Below, one piece after another: positions 8,603 through 16,934 of a stretch of DNA of 49,764 nt. Source of the DNA: an uncultured Lachnospiraceae bacterium (GTDB taxonomy: Bacteria > Bacillota > Clostridia > Lachnospirales > Lachnospiraceae). Under the pieces are notes generated by a model. It saw only the letters and a list, made by a program, of their open reading frames with translations. It did no database searches and was not told the origin of the DNA. The stretch covers positions 1 to 49,764 of the forward strand of contig CAKRFY010000020.1 in assembly GCA_934320895.1 (NCBI GenBank). The letters are read 5' to 3'. Each line of letters begins with the position of its first letter. Position 1 is the first letter of the stretch. Both the position numbers and the translations under genes were made by a program.

Positions 8603-9742
8603 ATGGATAATGTTTTATCATGTACCGGATATATTCAACCAAATACTATTATAAGTAATGCTTTTATCGAGCATTTTATGTCTGATGCAAATGGAAGCTA
8701 CGTAAAAGTATATTTGTATCTCTCAGAATGTATACAGTCCGGCAAAAGCAACATTTCCATACCATTTCTTGCAGACAGGATGGACAGCACTGAAAGAGAC
8801 ATAACCCGCGCCCTGCAGCATTGGGAAAAAAAGGGACTTATAGAAATCACGACTGACAAAATCACTAAACAGATCATTTCTATTTGTATGTTCAGTCCTG
8901 ATGATGTATATGCATCTTCTAAGTCAAATTCATATATTGAAAACACTGCAGATGATATTGCAGGCACATCACAGATGCCATTTACATCCGAAGAACATAA
9001 ATCCGATCCTATCGAGTCTGTTTCCATATCTGTCGATCAGAGGAAAGAGTTAGCGGCAAATCAGGATTTTCAATGGGTACTTCAAGTTGTCGAAACATTT
9101 CTTGACCGCCCTCTTAAATCAAATGAAATTGAACTTATATCATATCTTTACGGCACATTGCACTTTTCATCAGAGTTATTGCTTCACCTGTATGAGTATT
9201 GTATTTCACTTGGAAAAAGTAATTCAAATTATATACAGGCAGTTGCACTTTCATGGCATGAACAGGGGGTAAAAACACCTGAAGATGCAAAAAAAGTTAC
9301 AACTGACTACAATACAGCATACACAGCCATATCAAAAGCTTTCGGACTCGGAAGACCACTTGCCATTATAGAAAAACAATTTGTTGAACGCTGGCAAAAA
9401 GAATGGCTGCTTGATCTAAGTGTAATAATCGAAGCATGCAACAGAACCATGTTAAAGATACAAAAAGCTGATTTCAAATATACAGAAGGCATACTTGATA
9501 ACTGGCATAAATCTGGCATAAAGACATTACTTGATGTCGAAAAGGCTGATGAGATATACGCTAAACACAAAGCCGAAAAAAACACAGCAAAAAATAATAA
9601 CCAGACTAATTATAGATACAATAATACAGCCACAAACAACAGCAATGGCTATGTAAAGAAAAATCAGTTTAATACTTTCCGGCAAAGAGATACATCTCAT
9701 GCCGAAATAAGTGAACTTGAAAGGAAGTTGCTGAACAGATAA
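8603..9742 (+). CDS. DnaD domain protein (replication initiation/primosome)
   Basis: DnaD-family proteins act with DnaA and the helicase loader in Firmicute replication initiation and restart. The 379-residue product has an N-terminal winged-helix-like part (residues 20-95). Two tandem DnaD/DnaB C-terminal (DDBH2) domains follow at about 150-225 and 232-306, each ending in the hallmark pattern of a Trp preceded by aromatic and aliphatic residues and followed by GVKT/GIKT. A low-complexity Asn-rich tail follows (about 320-350). AGGAT lies shortly before the ATG. The gene is 37 bases upstream of a DnaC-like loader, the usual Clostridia arrangement. It is the two-domain form rather than the single-domain Bacillus DnaD. 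Confidence 0.88.
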   Translation: MDNVLSCTGYIQPNTIISNAFIEHFMSDANGSYVKVYLYLSECIQSGKSNISIPFLADRMDSTERDITRALQHWEKKGLIEITTDKITKQIISICMFSPDDVYASSKSNSYIENTADDIAGTSQMPFTSEEHKSDPIESVSISVDQRKELAANQDFQWVLQVVETFLDRPLKSNEIELISYLYGTLHFSSELLLHLYEYCISLGKSNSNYIQAVALSWHEQGVKTPEDAKKVTTDYNTAYTAISKAFGLGRPLAIIEKQFVERWQKEWLLDLSVIIEACNRTMLKIQKADFKYTEGILDNWHKSGIKTLLDVEKADEIYAKHKAEKNTAKNNNQTNYRYNNTATNNSNGYVKKNQFNTFRQRDTSHAEISELERKLLNR

Positions 9743-9779
9743 CATTAAACAATCATCTATTTAAAGATGGAGGAAATTT

Positions 9780-10772
9780 ATGGGATTATCAAATACTCAA
9801 TATCGTGATATTATGTATAAGTATGACCAACTGAGGTTAAAAAACAAACGCCTTGTTGCTTCGAGATATGAAGAGCTTTTTGAAAAAATTCCAAAATTAA
9901 AGGAAATTCAAAATGAAATCATCACACTCTCTACCAATCAGGCACGCATGGAACTTTTAAATTCAGATGAGAAACTCGATGAAGGAACTTATCGCATTAA
10001 AAAACAAGAACTTATTGCCCAAAAAAAGGATTTACTTACCAAAAATGGTTATCCAGCAGACTTTCTTTCACCCATTTATACATGTAAAGATTGTAAAGAT
10101 ACCGGATATATAAATAATAAACCATGCCATTGTCTTAAACAGTATGAAATCGTATCTTTATATAAAAATTCAAACCTTGCTGATATACTTGAAAAAGAAA
10201 ATTTCAGTACATTTAATCCAGATTTTTACGATAATAAACACATTATTAAAAATTTATCACTTACAGCAAGAGAAAATATTATAAGAGTTAAAAATGTATG
10301 TCTTGACTTTGTCAGGCACTTTGATACAGCCTACGACAACCTTATATTTTATGGCGAGACAGGTGTAGGAAAAACATTCCTCACACACTGTATAGCAAAA
10401 GAACTTTTAGACACCTCACATACTGTTGTATACTTGACTTCTTTACAGCTTTTTGATATTTTAGAAAAAAATAAGTTCTACAAAACTGATGAGTATTTAA
10501 ATAACGAACAGATCTCATATATTCTGAATTGCGAACTACTTATCATTGACGATCTGGGTACAGAACTTGCAAATAGTTTTACAACTTCACAGTTGTATTA
10601 TTTTATAGAAGAAAGACATATGAACCAGAAATCAACAATCATTTCAACCAATCTCTCATTTCAGGAACTGAGAGAAAGGTACAGTGAGCGTATTTTTTCA
10701 CGTTTTACCGGATATTATAATTTTTATATGATCGCCGGCGACGATATACGCATTAAAATTGCTATCTCTTAA
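9780..10772 (+). CDS. DnaC/DnaI-like helicase loader ATPase
   Basis: This AAA+ ATPase is expected to load the replicative helicase at the origin or at stalled forks. The 330-residue product has a coiled N-terminal part, a zinc-binding knuckle with Cys102, Cys105, Cys116 and Cys118 (CKDCKDTGYINNKPCHC), Walker A GETGVGKT (192-199), Walker B LLIIDDLG (about 251-258) and an arginine-finger region SERIFSRF. A GGAGG site precedes the ATG. It lies directly downstream of the DnaD-like gene, completing a helicase-loading module. The zinc knuckle is common in clostridial homologues. Confidence 0.93.
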   Translation: MGLSNTQYRDIMYKYDQLRLKNKRLVASRYEELFEKIPKLKEIQNEIITLSTNQARMELLNSDEKLDEGTYRIKKQELIAQKKDLLTKNGYPADFLSPIYTCKDCKDTGYINNKPCHCLKQYEIVSLYKNSNLADILEKENFSTFNPDFYDNKHIIKNLSLTARENIIRVKNVCLDFVRHFDTAYDNLIFYGETGVGKTFLTHCIAKELLDTSHTVVYLTSLQLFDILEKNKFYKTDEYLNNEQISYILNCELLIIDDLGTELANSFTTSQLYYFIEERHMNQKSTIISTNLSFQELRERYSERIFSRFTGYYNFYMIAGDDIRIKIAIS

Positions 10773-10828
10773 CCTGGGAAAATTATTTATTTTCCTTTAT
10801 CCAAATACATTATGGAGGACAAATTATT

Positions 10829-12001
10829 ATGAAACGACATGACAAATTAGCTGAAACAATCCCTTACGGTACTCTGGGTATTCTCGCCCTTGAGAGCAGT
10901 AAAGACATGGGAAAAAGAGTCAATGACTACATTGTTGACTGGAGAAATGACAGAGCTGCAAAACATGCAACTGCTGCTTCCTTTGCCGGTTACAACAGAG
11001 ATTCATTCATAATTGACTCTGCCTGCCCTAGATTTGGTTCAGGTGAGGCAAAAGGTATTATCAGGGAATCAGTTAGAGGTCAGGATTTATATCTCTTAGT
11101 AGATGTATGCAATTACAATTTGACTTACACTGTATGTGGTCAGACAAATCACATGTCTCCTGATGACCATTATCAGGATTTAAAACGTATTATCGCTGCC
11201 GTTGGTGGAAAAGCAAGAAGAATCACTGTTATTATGCCATTCTTATACGAGAGCCGTCAGCACAGAAGAAGTGCGCGCGAATCTTTAGATTGTGCACTCG
11301 CACTTCAGGAACTTACACAGATGGGTGTCGAAAGCATTATCACTTTTGATGCACATGATCCTCGTGTACAGAATGCAATTCCATTAAAGAGCTTTGAAAC
11401 AGTTCAGCCAACATATCAGTTTATCAAAGCACTTCTTAAAAATGTTGATGACCTCAAAATGGATACAGATCATCTTATGGTTATCAGCCCTGACGAAGGA
11501 GCTATGGGACGTGCCGTATACTATGCCAATGTGCTCGGAATTGATGTAGGAATGTTCTACAAACGCCGTGATTACAGCAAAATCGTTGACGGAAGAAACC
11601 CTATTATAGCACATGAATTTCTCGGCTCAGACCTTGAAGGAAAAGATGTTATCATTATTGACGATATGATTTCTTCAGGCGAAAGTATGATCGATGTCGC
11701 AACAGAATTAAAGAGAAGAAAAGCTAATCGTATATTTGTAGCAGCCACATTCGGTCTTTTCACAAACGGAATGGAAAAATTTGATGAAGCTCATGAAAAA
11801 GGACTTATCGACAAAGTACTTACAACAAACCTTGTATATCAACCAGAAGAAGTACTTAAAAGAGATTACTATATAAGTGTTGACATGAGCAAATATATAG
11901 CACTCCTCATTGATACGCTTAATCATGATCAGTCTATTAGTGACCTCTTAAATCCAACAGAACGTATACAGGCAGTTCTTAAAAAGTATGGTCAGATTTA
12001 A
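10829..12001 (+). CDS. prs: Divergent ribose-phosphate pyrophosphokinase
   Basis: PRPP synthetase makes 5-phosphoribosyl pyrophosphate from ribose-5-phosphate and ATP for nucleotide, His and Trp synthesis. The product has 390 residues against about 315 for the classical enzyme. It shows the type I phosphoribosyltransferase fold with PRPP-loop DVIIIDDMISSGES (273-286), in place of the usual DD-x-x-D-T-G-G-T, and a FDAHDPRVQNAI segment (173-184) corresponding to the metal-binding histidine region. The basic catalytic flap is present as YESRQHRRSARES (140-152). GGAGG precedes the start. Such long forms are typical of Lachnospiraceae; enzymatic activity is inferred. Confidence 0.85.
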   Translation: MKRHDKLAETIPYGTLGILALESSKDMGKRVNDYIVDWRNDRAAKHATAASFAGYNRDSFIIDSACPRFGSGEAKGIIRESVRGQDLYLLVDVCNYNLTYTVCGQTNHMSPDDHYQDLKRIIAAVGGKARRITVIMPFLYESRQHRRSARESLDCALALQELTQMGVESIITFDAHDPRVQNAIPLKSFETVQPTYQFIKALLKNVDDLKMDTDHLMVISPDEGAMGRAVYYANVLGIDVGMFYKRRDYSKIVDGRNPIIAHEFLGSDLEGKDVIIIDDMISSGESMIDVATELKRRKANRIFVAATFGLFTNGMEKFDEAHEKGLIDKVLTTNLVYQPEEVLKRDYYISVDMSKYIALLIDTLNHDQSISDLLNPTERIQAVLKKYGQI

Positions 12002-12010
12002 CACTATCAG

Positions 12011-12039
12011 GCAAATAGCAGAGCGGATTGTGAATATTC
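12011..12039 (-). repeat. short dispersed repeat, copy A
   Basis: Read on the minus strand this 29-base block matches copy B (13867-13895) at 26 of 29 positions and a 24/29 relative at 49475-49503. The shared core is CAATCCRCTCTGCTA. It begins ten bases after the prs stop codon. Confidence 0.6.
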
Positions 12040-12074
12040 ACTTGGCTTATATTCAATAGTTTTAAATTTCATCT

Positions 12075-12116
12075 AAAAACACCGACAAAAAATATCTGTT
12101 TTGTCGGTGTTTTTTT
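12075..12116 (+). terminator. prs terminator
   Basis: AAAACACCGACAAAA and TTTTGTCGGTGTTTT form a long stem with a short loop followed by a run of T. It is a strong intrinsic terminator. Confidence 0.9.
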
Positions 12117-12203
12117 AGATTTTGTTTAGAATTATACGCTGTTTTTCACAATCACTTCATAAATGAAACACAAAACAAACACAATTCCTTTGTATAATGT
12201 ACT

Positions 12204-12478
12204 CATAAACATAAAGGAAGCGGGTGGGAAAACAAAAGTAGAAATTATTTTTAATAGTTTTTATTTTTGTCACCTGTTTCGACTAAAACTAAATTAGCTT
12301 ATTGACTTATGTTTGAGATAGATTCTTTTTCATTTTTTTCATTTGGGTCTGTAGTAGCTCCCTCTGCTGCAGACCAACTCCTTTTTGTACCGTACTTAAA
12401 TTATTAAGTACACAAATTTTTTTACATTATTTTTTCATGAACTGACAGCGAAAGCTGTCAGTTCAATCCTCTTTTTTC
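12204..12478 (+). ncRNA. candidate structured small RNA
   Basis: A TATAAT box (12193-12198, no good -35) precedes a gene-free stretch with several strong helices. GAAGCGGGTG (12217-12226) pairs with CACCTGTTTC (12271-12280), with two G-U pairs, and continues after a bulge into ACAAAA/TTTTGT. GGTCTGTAGTAG (12346-12357) pairs fully with CTGCTGCAGACC (12364-12375) around a CTCCCT loop that is complementary to Shine-Dalgarno sequences. GTACTTAA/TTAAGTAC lies at 12392-12411. A 12-bp stem closed by a GAAA tetraloop (12438-12465) is followed by a T-rich tract. No coding frame fits. I recognise no family; strand is inferred from the promoter and T tract. Confidence 0.5.
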
Positions 12479-12486
12479 TTTAAAGA

Positions 12487-12523
12487 CAAAAACAGCTTTA
12501 CCATTTTGGTAAAGCTGTTTTTG
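12487..12523. terminator. bidirectional terminator
   Basis: A perfect 16-bp inverted repeat (CAAAAACAGCTTTACC and its complement) around a 5-base loop, with A/T runs on both sides. It can stop transcription from either direction between the RNA candidate and the convergent gene at 12644. Confidence 0.8.
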
Positions 12524-12643
12524 ATTTACAATTTTAATATTCAACAGTTATCTGCCAAACACACAACTTTGGGATAAAAATGAACTACCCATTGTCTAAA
12601 GCCAGCAGGATTGCGGTTGCCTTATTTCAAAGACTTCCATATC

Positions 12644-13783
12644 TTAAAGTTTTATATTAGACGCAATTTCCTGTTTTGCAGCTTTAACTTTTTTCTTTTT
12701 AGATGATATAGAAATTTTTACTGATGACTTGACACTTAAAGTTTGTTTCGCTCTTATGCCGTGCTCTGCTGTACTTGTAAGGCTTAAAGTTCCATCAGTT
12801 ATATTTACATTAGCACTGGCATGAATACAGTCACCATATGAATTTATATTTATTTTTCCTCCTGATATATCTACATTAGCAGAAACAGCGGTCTTACCAT
12901 TTTTCCCAGAACGTCCTGCAGCTATTCCTCTGAAATCTTCATATTTTGTACCTGAATTTTTTCTTGTCTTTACGCTTATACTTCCCTTTTTTACAATTAC
13001 ACCTGTTCTCCCCTGAATACCCTTGTCAATGGCATCTACAAGTACACTTCCACCATTTATAACAACTTTCTGCGATGCCTTAATTCCTGTGTCAGAAGAT
13101 GTTACTGATATATCTCCACCACCTATATTTACATTATCAGCATGTATACCATATTTTTTTGATACAATAAATATATCTCCCGCTGAAATATTTATATCTT
13201 TTTTACTATCTATAGCATTTCCATTTGATGATGTATCCTTCACATTAAGCCTTCCACTCCCTGATATCTTTAAGTTTCCATCACTCATGACAACAGCATC
13301 TGGAGACACTTTTTTGCTGCCTGTCTTTCCTGCAACCTCTGGAAATGCCATTGGTCCCATCAAAATATTTCTGGTTCCCTTTACAAGCTGTATACTAAGA
13401 TTTGCAGACTTCTTTGTATTGTAAATACATGCGGTCTTTGAATTGCTCATTGTAACACCATTTAAGCGCAGTGTTACATTCATACTTCTTTTATTCATAA
13501 TAATCCTGTATGCTCCAAAGTTACCACTCAATGTATATGTACCATTTTTTGTAAGCGTAACAGTCCTGCTTTTCTTTGACACAACAGCTTTTCCATTTGT
13601 CGTTGTAATCGAAGCCTTACCAGCCTTAACAACTGATGCCTTTTTATTTGCTGCTGATACGATTTCCGCATTAAAAGGGTACTCCACAGTGGCTGACGAC
13701 ATAATAACAGCAGCTGCCACTAATGTTGCAAATTTTTTTTTGCAATTATGCTTTAATGTTTTTATCAATTTTTCTTTTCTCAT
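12644..13783 (-). CDS. Secreted Cthe_2159-like beta-helix protein
   Basis: The 379-residue product has a basic N terminus and a hydrophobic segment (about residues 17-30, FATLVAAAVIMSSATV), consistent with secretion. The body is made of repeated short strands of the type DGNLKISGSGRLNVKDTSSNGNAIDSKKD and GIHADNVNIGGGDISVTSSDTGIKA. This is the pattern of the Cthe_2159 family of right-handed beta-helix proteins, reported to bind acidic polysaccharide. The start at 13783 follows GAGGG. It lies downstream of a DUF4956 protein and a VTC-fold protein, a recurrent Firmicute neighbourhood that often also holds CotH kinases. The role is probably cell-surface; binding specificity is not visible. Confidence 0.75.
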   Translation of the reverse strand: MRKEKLIKTLKHNCKKKFATLVAAAVIMSSATVEYPFNAEIVSAANKKASVVKAGKASITTTNGKAVVSKKSRTVTLTKNGTYTLSGNFGAYRIIMNKRSMNVTLRLNGVTMSNSKTACIYNTKKSANLSIQLVKGTRNILMGPMAFPEVAGKTGSKKVSPDAVVMSDGNLKISGSGRLNVKDTSSNGNAIDSKKDINISAGDIFIVSKKYGIHADNVNIGGGDISVTSSDTGIKASQKVVINGGSVLVDAIDKGIQGRTGVIVKKGSISVKTRKNSGTKYEDFRGIAAGRSGKNGKTAVSANVDISGGKININSYGDCIHASANVNITDGTLSLTSTAEHGIRAKQTLSVKSSVKISISSKKKKVKAAKQEIASNIKL

Positions 13784-13866
13784 AATAACCCTCATTTCCA
13801 CACATATTTTTGCGCCTATTAAGTTTATGTCAAGCACTCGCAGACACAACTCCTGACTTGTCAAGC

Positions 13867-13895
13867 GGATATTCACAATCCACTCTGCTACTTGC
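13867..13895 (+). repeat. short dispersed repeat, copy B
   Basis: A 29-base block matching copy A (12011-12039, opposite strand) at 26 positions. It lies in the gap between the Cthe_2159-like gene and the 3' end of the DUF4956 gene. Confidence 0.6.
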
Positions 13896-13928
13896 TCATA
13901 ACACTATTATTAATTTTCACAATCATAC

Positions 13929-14603
13929 TTAAAGCTGCTCTGTCTGCTGCACAATTCTTCCACATACAACTGTCAGATTTCCATTTCTGCACCTTATTGC
14001 ATCAATGAATTCTTTTTCTTTACTGTCGTCCTTAAACTCTATATAATAATGCAGCTGATACATACTTCCCATATTTACAGTTTTAACATTCTGCATCTCA
14101 GCCTTTTTAAGATATTTATCAAAAATATCATCAAAAATCTCCGTATAATCAAGATTTTCATAAATTGTTATTTTTAATGTCCTCATATTCTCATCACCAT
14201 TAAAGAACGGAACTGCATATATCACAATCATCACAACAATAACAAACACCGTTATAAATGCAGCATATGTAACATACCCCATACCTGTAGCAAGTCCCAC
14301 TACCATAGCAAAAAATATATTACTTATCTCACGGCTCGTTCCCGGTATTGAACGAAATCTCACAAGACTAAACGCTCCGACTATCGCCACCCCTGTTCCG
14401 AGATTTCCATTGACGAGCATTATCACCGTCTGCACCATAGCCGGCAATATCACAAGCGAAACAAAAAAATTCTTTGTCGTCTTTCCGGTAAATGCATAGC
14501 ATAATGCTATCATAAAACCCAGAACCAGCGATGCTCCTGTGCACTTGAGCGCCGTAGCAATAGTCAGCGAATGTGTTGTAAAATTCAAAATTGTATTAAA
14601 CAT
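13929..14603 (-). CDS. DUF4956 membrane protein
   Basis: The 224-residue product has three or four hydrophobic segments in its first 135 residues (about 17-38, 47-65, 96-115, 116-135) and a soluble C-terminal part of about 90 residues. The conserved family stretch GAFSLVRFRSIPGTSREI lies at about residues 76-93. DUF4956 proteins are consistently adjacent to VTC-domain polyphosphate-polymerase-like genes, as here (89 bases downstream of one), which suggests a shared membrane complex. No catalytic motif is visible and the biochemical role is unknown. Confidence 0.85.
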   Translation of the reverse strand: MFNTILNFTTHSLTIATALKCTGASLVLGFMIALCYAFTGKTTKNFFVSLVILPAMVQTVIMLVNGNLGTGVAIVGAFSLVRFRSIPGTSREISNIFFAMVVGLATGMGYVTYAAFITVFVIVVMIVIYAVPFFNGDENMRTLKITIYENLDYTEIFDDIFDKYLKKAEMQNVKTVNMGSMYQLHYYIEFKDDSKEKEFIDAIRCRNGNLTVVCGRIVQQTEQL

Positions 14604-14692
14604 AATCCCTCCACCTATGTATAATAATTTAAAACAAAGCGGGCATCCCCACTTCAGTTTTTCTATAAACTAAAAAGTATTTTCCGACCACA

Positions 14693-15409
14693 TTATGTAA
14701 ATACATTATCTTTCAACTCAAGTACCTGTGTATACACTGTTCCATATTTTGAGAATGAAACAGGATATATCTCACAGCTTTCCAAAAGTTTTATAAGCCA
14801 AAAAGGATATGCAGCCGAAGCCTTTATCTCAAGCATAACACTATCATCATTCATAATATTTTTTCCGTAATCTCCATGAGACATATCAAGGTCATCAGTG
14901 CGATATCTTATGTTAAAATCAAATGTCATACGCAGATCACTGCCCTTAGGATCAAATAATGCAATCCTGTCGTATGCAAGATATACCTTTGGTTCAGGTT
15001 TGTAAAACGATAAAACATAATCGAGTTCTCTAAGAATCTGAGTGTCAGCCTTTTTTATATGCCCCTCAGATACGGCCGTATACGCTTCTTCAAGCTTCAT
15101 AGCCGCCCTGCGTTTATAAACAATCCCATTATACTTTTTCTTTAATTCAAGATAAACCGTATCACCACTTTTTATGTTTCCATACCCACGAAGTCTGATC
15201 TTTTCTTTATAAACAGGCTTTTCTACAGATTCACGAATCATATCATATTGACTGGTATCGTAATAAATATTGTTTATTATATCAAGACCAAATTCATCAA
15301 CCTGCATATGCCTGTCAACTTCCTCACGAAATCTTTCATACTTATCTCTAGTTAAAAGATACTTTTTTTCATATCTTTTAAAAGTCATAAGTACATTTTT
15401 TCCCACCAT
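14693..15409 (-). CDS. VTC-domain (polyphosphate polymerase-like) protein
   Basis: The VTC tunnel fold makes polyphosphate from ATP in yeast; bacterial relatives are less characterised. The 238-residue product shows the basic residues that line the tunnel: FKRYEKKYLL (about residues 10-19), YKEKIRLRGYG, YLELKKKYNGIVYKRR, the YLAYDR strand, and the late acidic MLEIKAS. The start at 15409 follows GGGGGAG. It is the first gene of a probable three-gene unit with DUF4956 and the Cthe_2159-like protein. Polyphosphate synthesis is an inference from fold; modification of a surface polymer is an alternative. Confidence 0.82.
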   Translation of the reverse strand: MVGKNVLMTFKRYEKKYLLTRDKYERFREEVDRHMQVDEFGLDIINNIYYDTSQYDMIRESVEKPVYKEKIRLRGYGNIKSGDTVYLELKKKYNGIVYKRRAAMKLEEAYTAVSEGHIKKADTQILRELDYVLSFYKPEPKVYLAYDRIALFDPKGSDLRMTFDFNIRYRTDDLDMSHGDYGKNIMNDDSVMLEIKASAAYPFWLIKLLESCEIYPVSFSKYGTVYTQVLELKDNVFT

Positions 15410-15639
15410 ATGTATCTCCCCCTGTCTTAAAACATACAAAACAAATTAATCATTATAGCATTTCTATTGTGTAATGCTATATTCTTTGAGAAATCACCTC
15501 ATTCAATCCGCCTTGTTTTTGACACATTTTGTTTACACTTTATTATACATAACTTTATATACAAAAACCATATTTAAAATTATTCTTAAGTAATTCTTAA
15601 GAATAAGCAATGGTTGTGAAATTTATTTTGCAATATAAA

Positions 15640-16742
15640 TCATTCACCACCAATCAAAACTTTTTTGCCCTCAAATGCAAAACCATGATAAAAACGTTCA
15701 GGCTGGCTTCTATGTGATGGTTGTCTTCCCGTATCAAAACTGCTAAATGTCGCAAGTGCCACATCATTCATATAAATATTCATTTCCTTTAGGCTTCCTT
15801 TCAACAAAGCCTTTATAAAATCATTATAATTTGCATCAGAACTCTCAAACCATCCCTTAAACATATTCAAAAACATACTTACTGTTTCAAGGTTTGTAAT
15901 ACTCAATTTATACCATGGCTCTAATGTTATTCCTCGATAATCAACCTCCTCCACCTTCAAATATCCACTTGCAAGTAAAAGACTCCAAATTGCACTTTCA
16001 TTATGATCCAATTGTTCAAACACAATCTGCTCATCAAAATTTACAACTATACTATGACCATTGAGCAGATCCTCCATCTTTTCTTTTAAATTAACAGATG
16101 CTTTTCGTATAAGTTTTCCCACCAGCCCATTTGAACTTGTAGATGCCCAATATGGGCGAATCTTCTTTTCTTTGAGATAGTTGGTTATCGACCATGGATT
16201 ATATATATCTCGATATCCACCAAATGTAAAACCATCATACCACTGCTTTACGATTTCTTTTTTATCTCCCATCCCAAAATCATCTAAAGAATCAAAAACT
16301 TCTTTTTCCGTAAATCCAAAACATGATGCATACATATCTGAGGTTGTAGTTACAACGCTCAAATTATTCAGATCTGAAAAAATACTTTCTTTAGATACTC
16401 TCGTTACTCCTGTCATTATTGCACGTTCCAAATATGGATTTGACTTGAATGTTGAATTAAAAAAATTGCGAATAAAAGATGTAAATTCTTTCCAGTAACC
16501 ATTTATATATGCCTCCTGCATTGGCGTATCATACTCATATTTAAAGTTTTTCCAAAACGACGCGGACGGGTTATTAATGTAATAATATCTTCATTTTCCC
16601 ACCATTCTTTTATAAAATTTGTCTTATCAACAAAAAAGCACTCTTTTTCTCTTATTGTATCAAATTCCTGATTTCCTATACTTATTACTTTCCCCATAAA
16701 CTTACCCACTTTCATTTTTCTATAATAATTCTGCATTTTCAA
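15640..16742 (-). pseudogene. AAA-ATPase-like / PD-(D/E)XK nuclease family gene, internally deleted
   Basis: Intact members of this family (AAA-ATPase_like plus a C-terminal PD-(D/E)XK domain) are about 520-560 residues. Here the start is normal (MGKVISIGNQEFDTIREKECFFVDKT...ITRPRRFGKT, keeping the Walker A). It then jumps at TLNMSM, out of frame, to DEYDTPMQEAYINGYW-type sequence from the middle of the family. The rest reads normally to PERFYHGF and then runs directly into the family's C-terminal AFEGKKVLIG, so the nuclease core is missing. Two separate deletions are therefore visible, each at short homology (ATGAGTATG at the first). The product is almost certainly non-functional. Confidence 0.85.
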
Positions 16743-16797
16743 ATTTTTTCTATTATACTACAATATTTCATTATAAAGCTATGACTATTTTTTACAC

Positions 16798-16841
16798 GCT
16801 ATTGCATCATATCAGAATGGACTTCCTTGATAGTGTTAAAA
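16798..16841 (+). repeat. dispersed repeat, short copy
   Basis: Two blocks, 16798-16817 (GCTATTGCATCATATCAGAA) and 16819-16841 (starting GGACTTCCTTGATAG), match 49530-49549 (18/20) and 49616-49638 (22/23). In this copy the blocks are one base apart; in the other they are separated by 66 bases that build a long hairpin. ACGCTAT and ATAGTGT at its ends are complementary, allowing G-U. Confidence 0.6.
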
Positions 16842-16905
16842 AATCCGACTTACAGGTCATTTTAATGGTATCTGATACACCATCTATGAGCGTAAGTCGG
16901 ATTTT
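16840..16905 (-). terminator. ileS terminator
   Basis: AAAATCCGACTTAC (16840-16853) pairs perfectly with GTAAGTCGGATTTT (16892-16905), followed on the minus strand by more T. It lies 30 bases after the ileS stop and abuts the dispersed repeat. Confidence 0.75.
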
Positions 16906-16934
16906 ATATTTTTACTGCAACAATTCAGCCATGT

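Noticed and set aside
13023..13856. Long plus-strand open frames opposite the beta-helix gene
   Set aside because: They are antisense shadows of a compositionally biased repeat gene, with no ribosome sites or recognisable domains.
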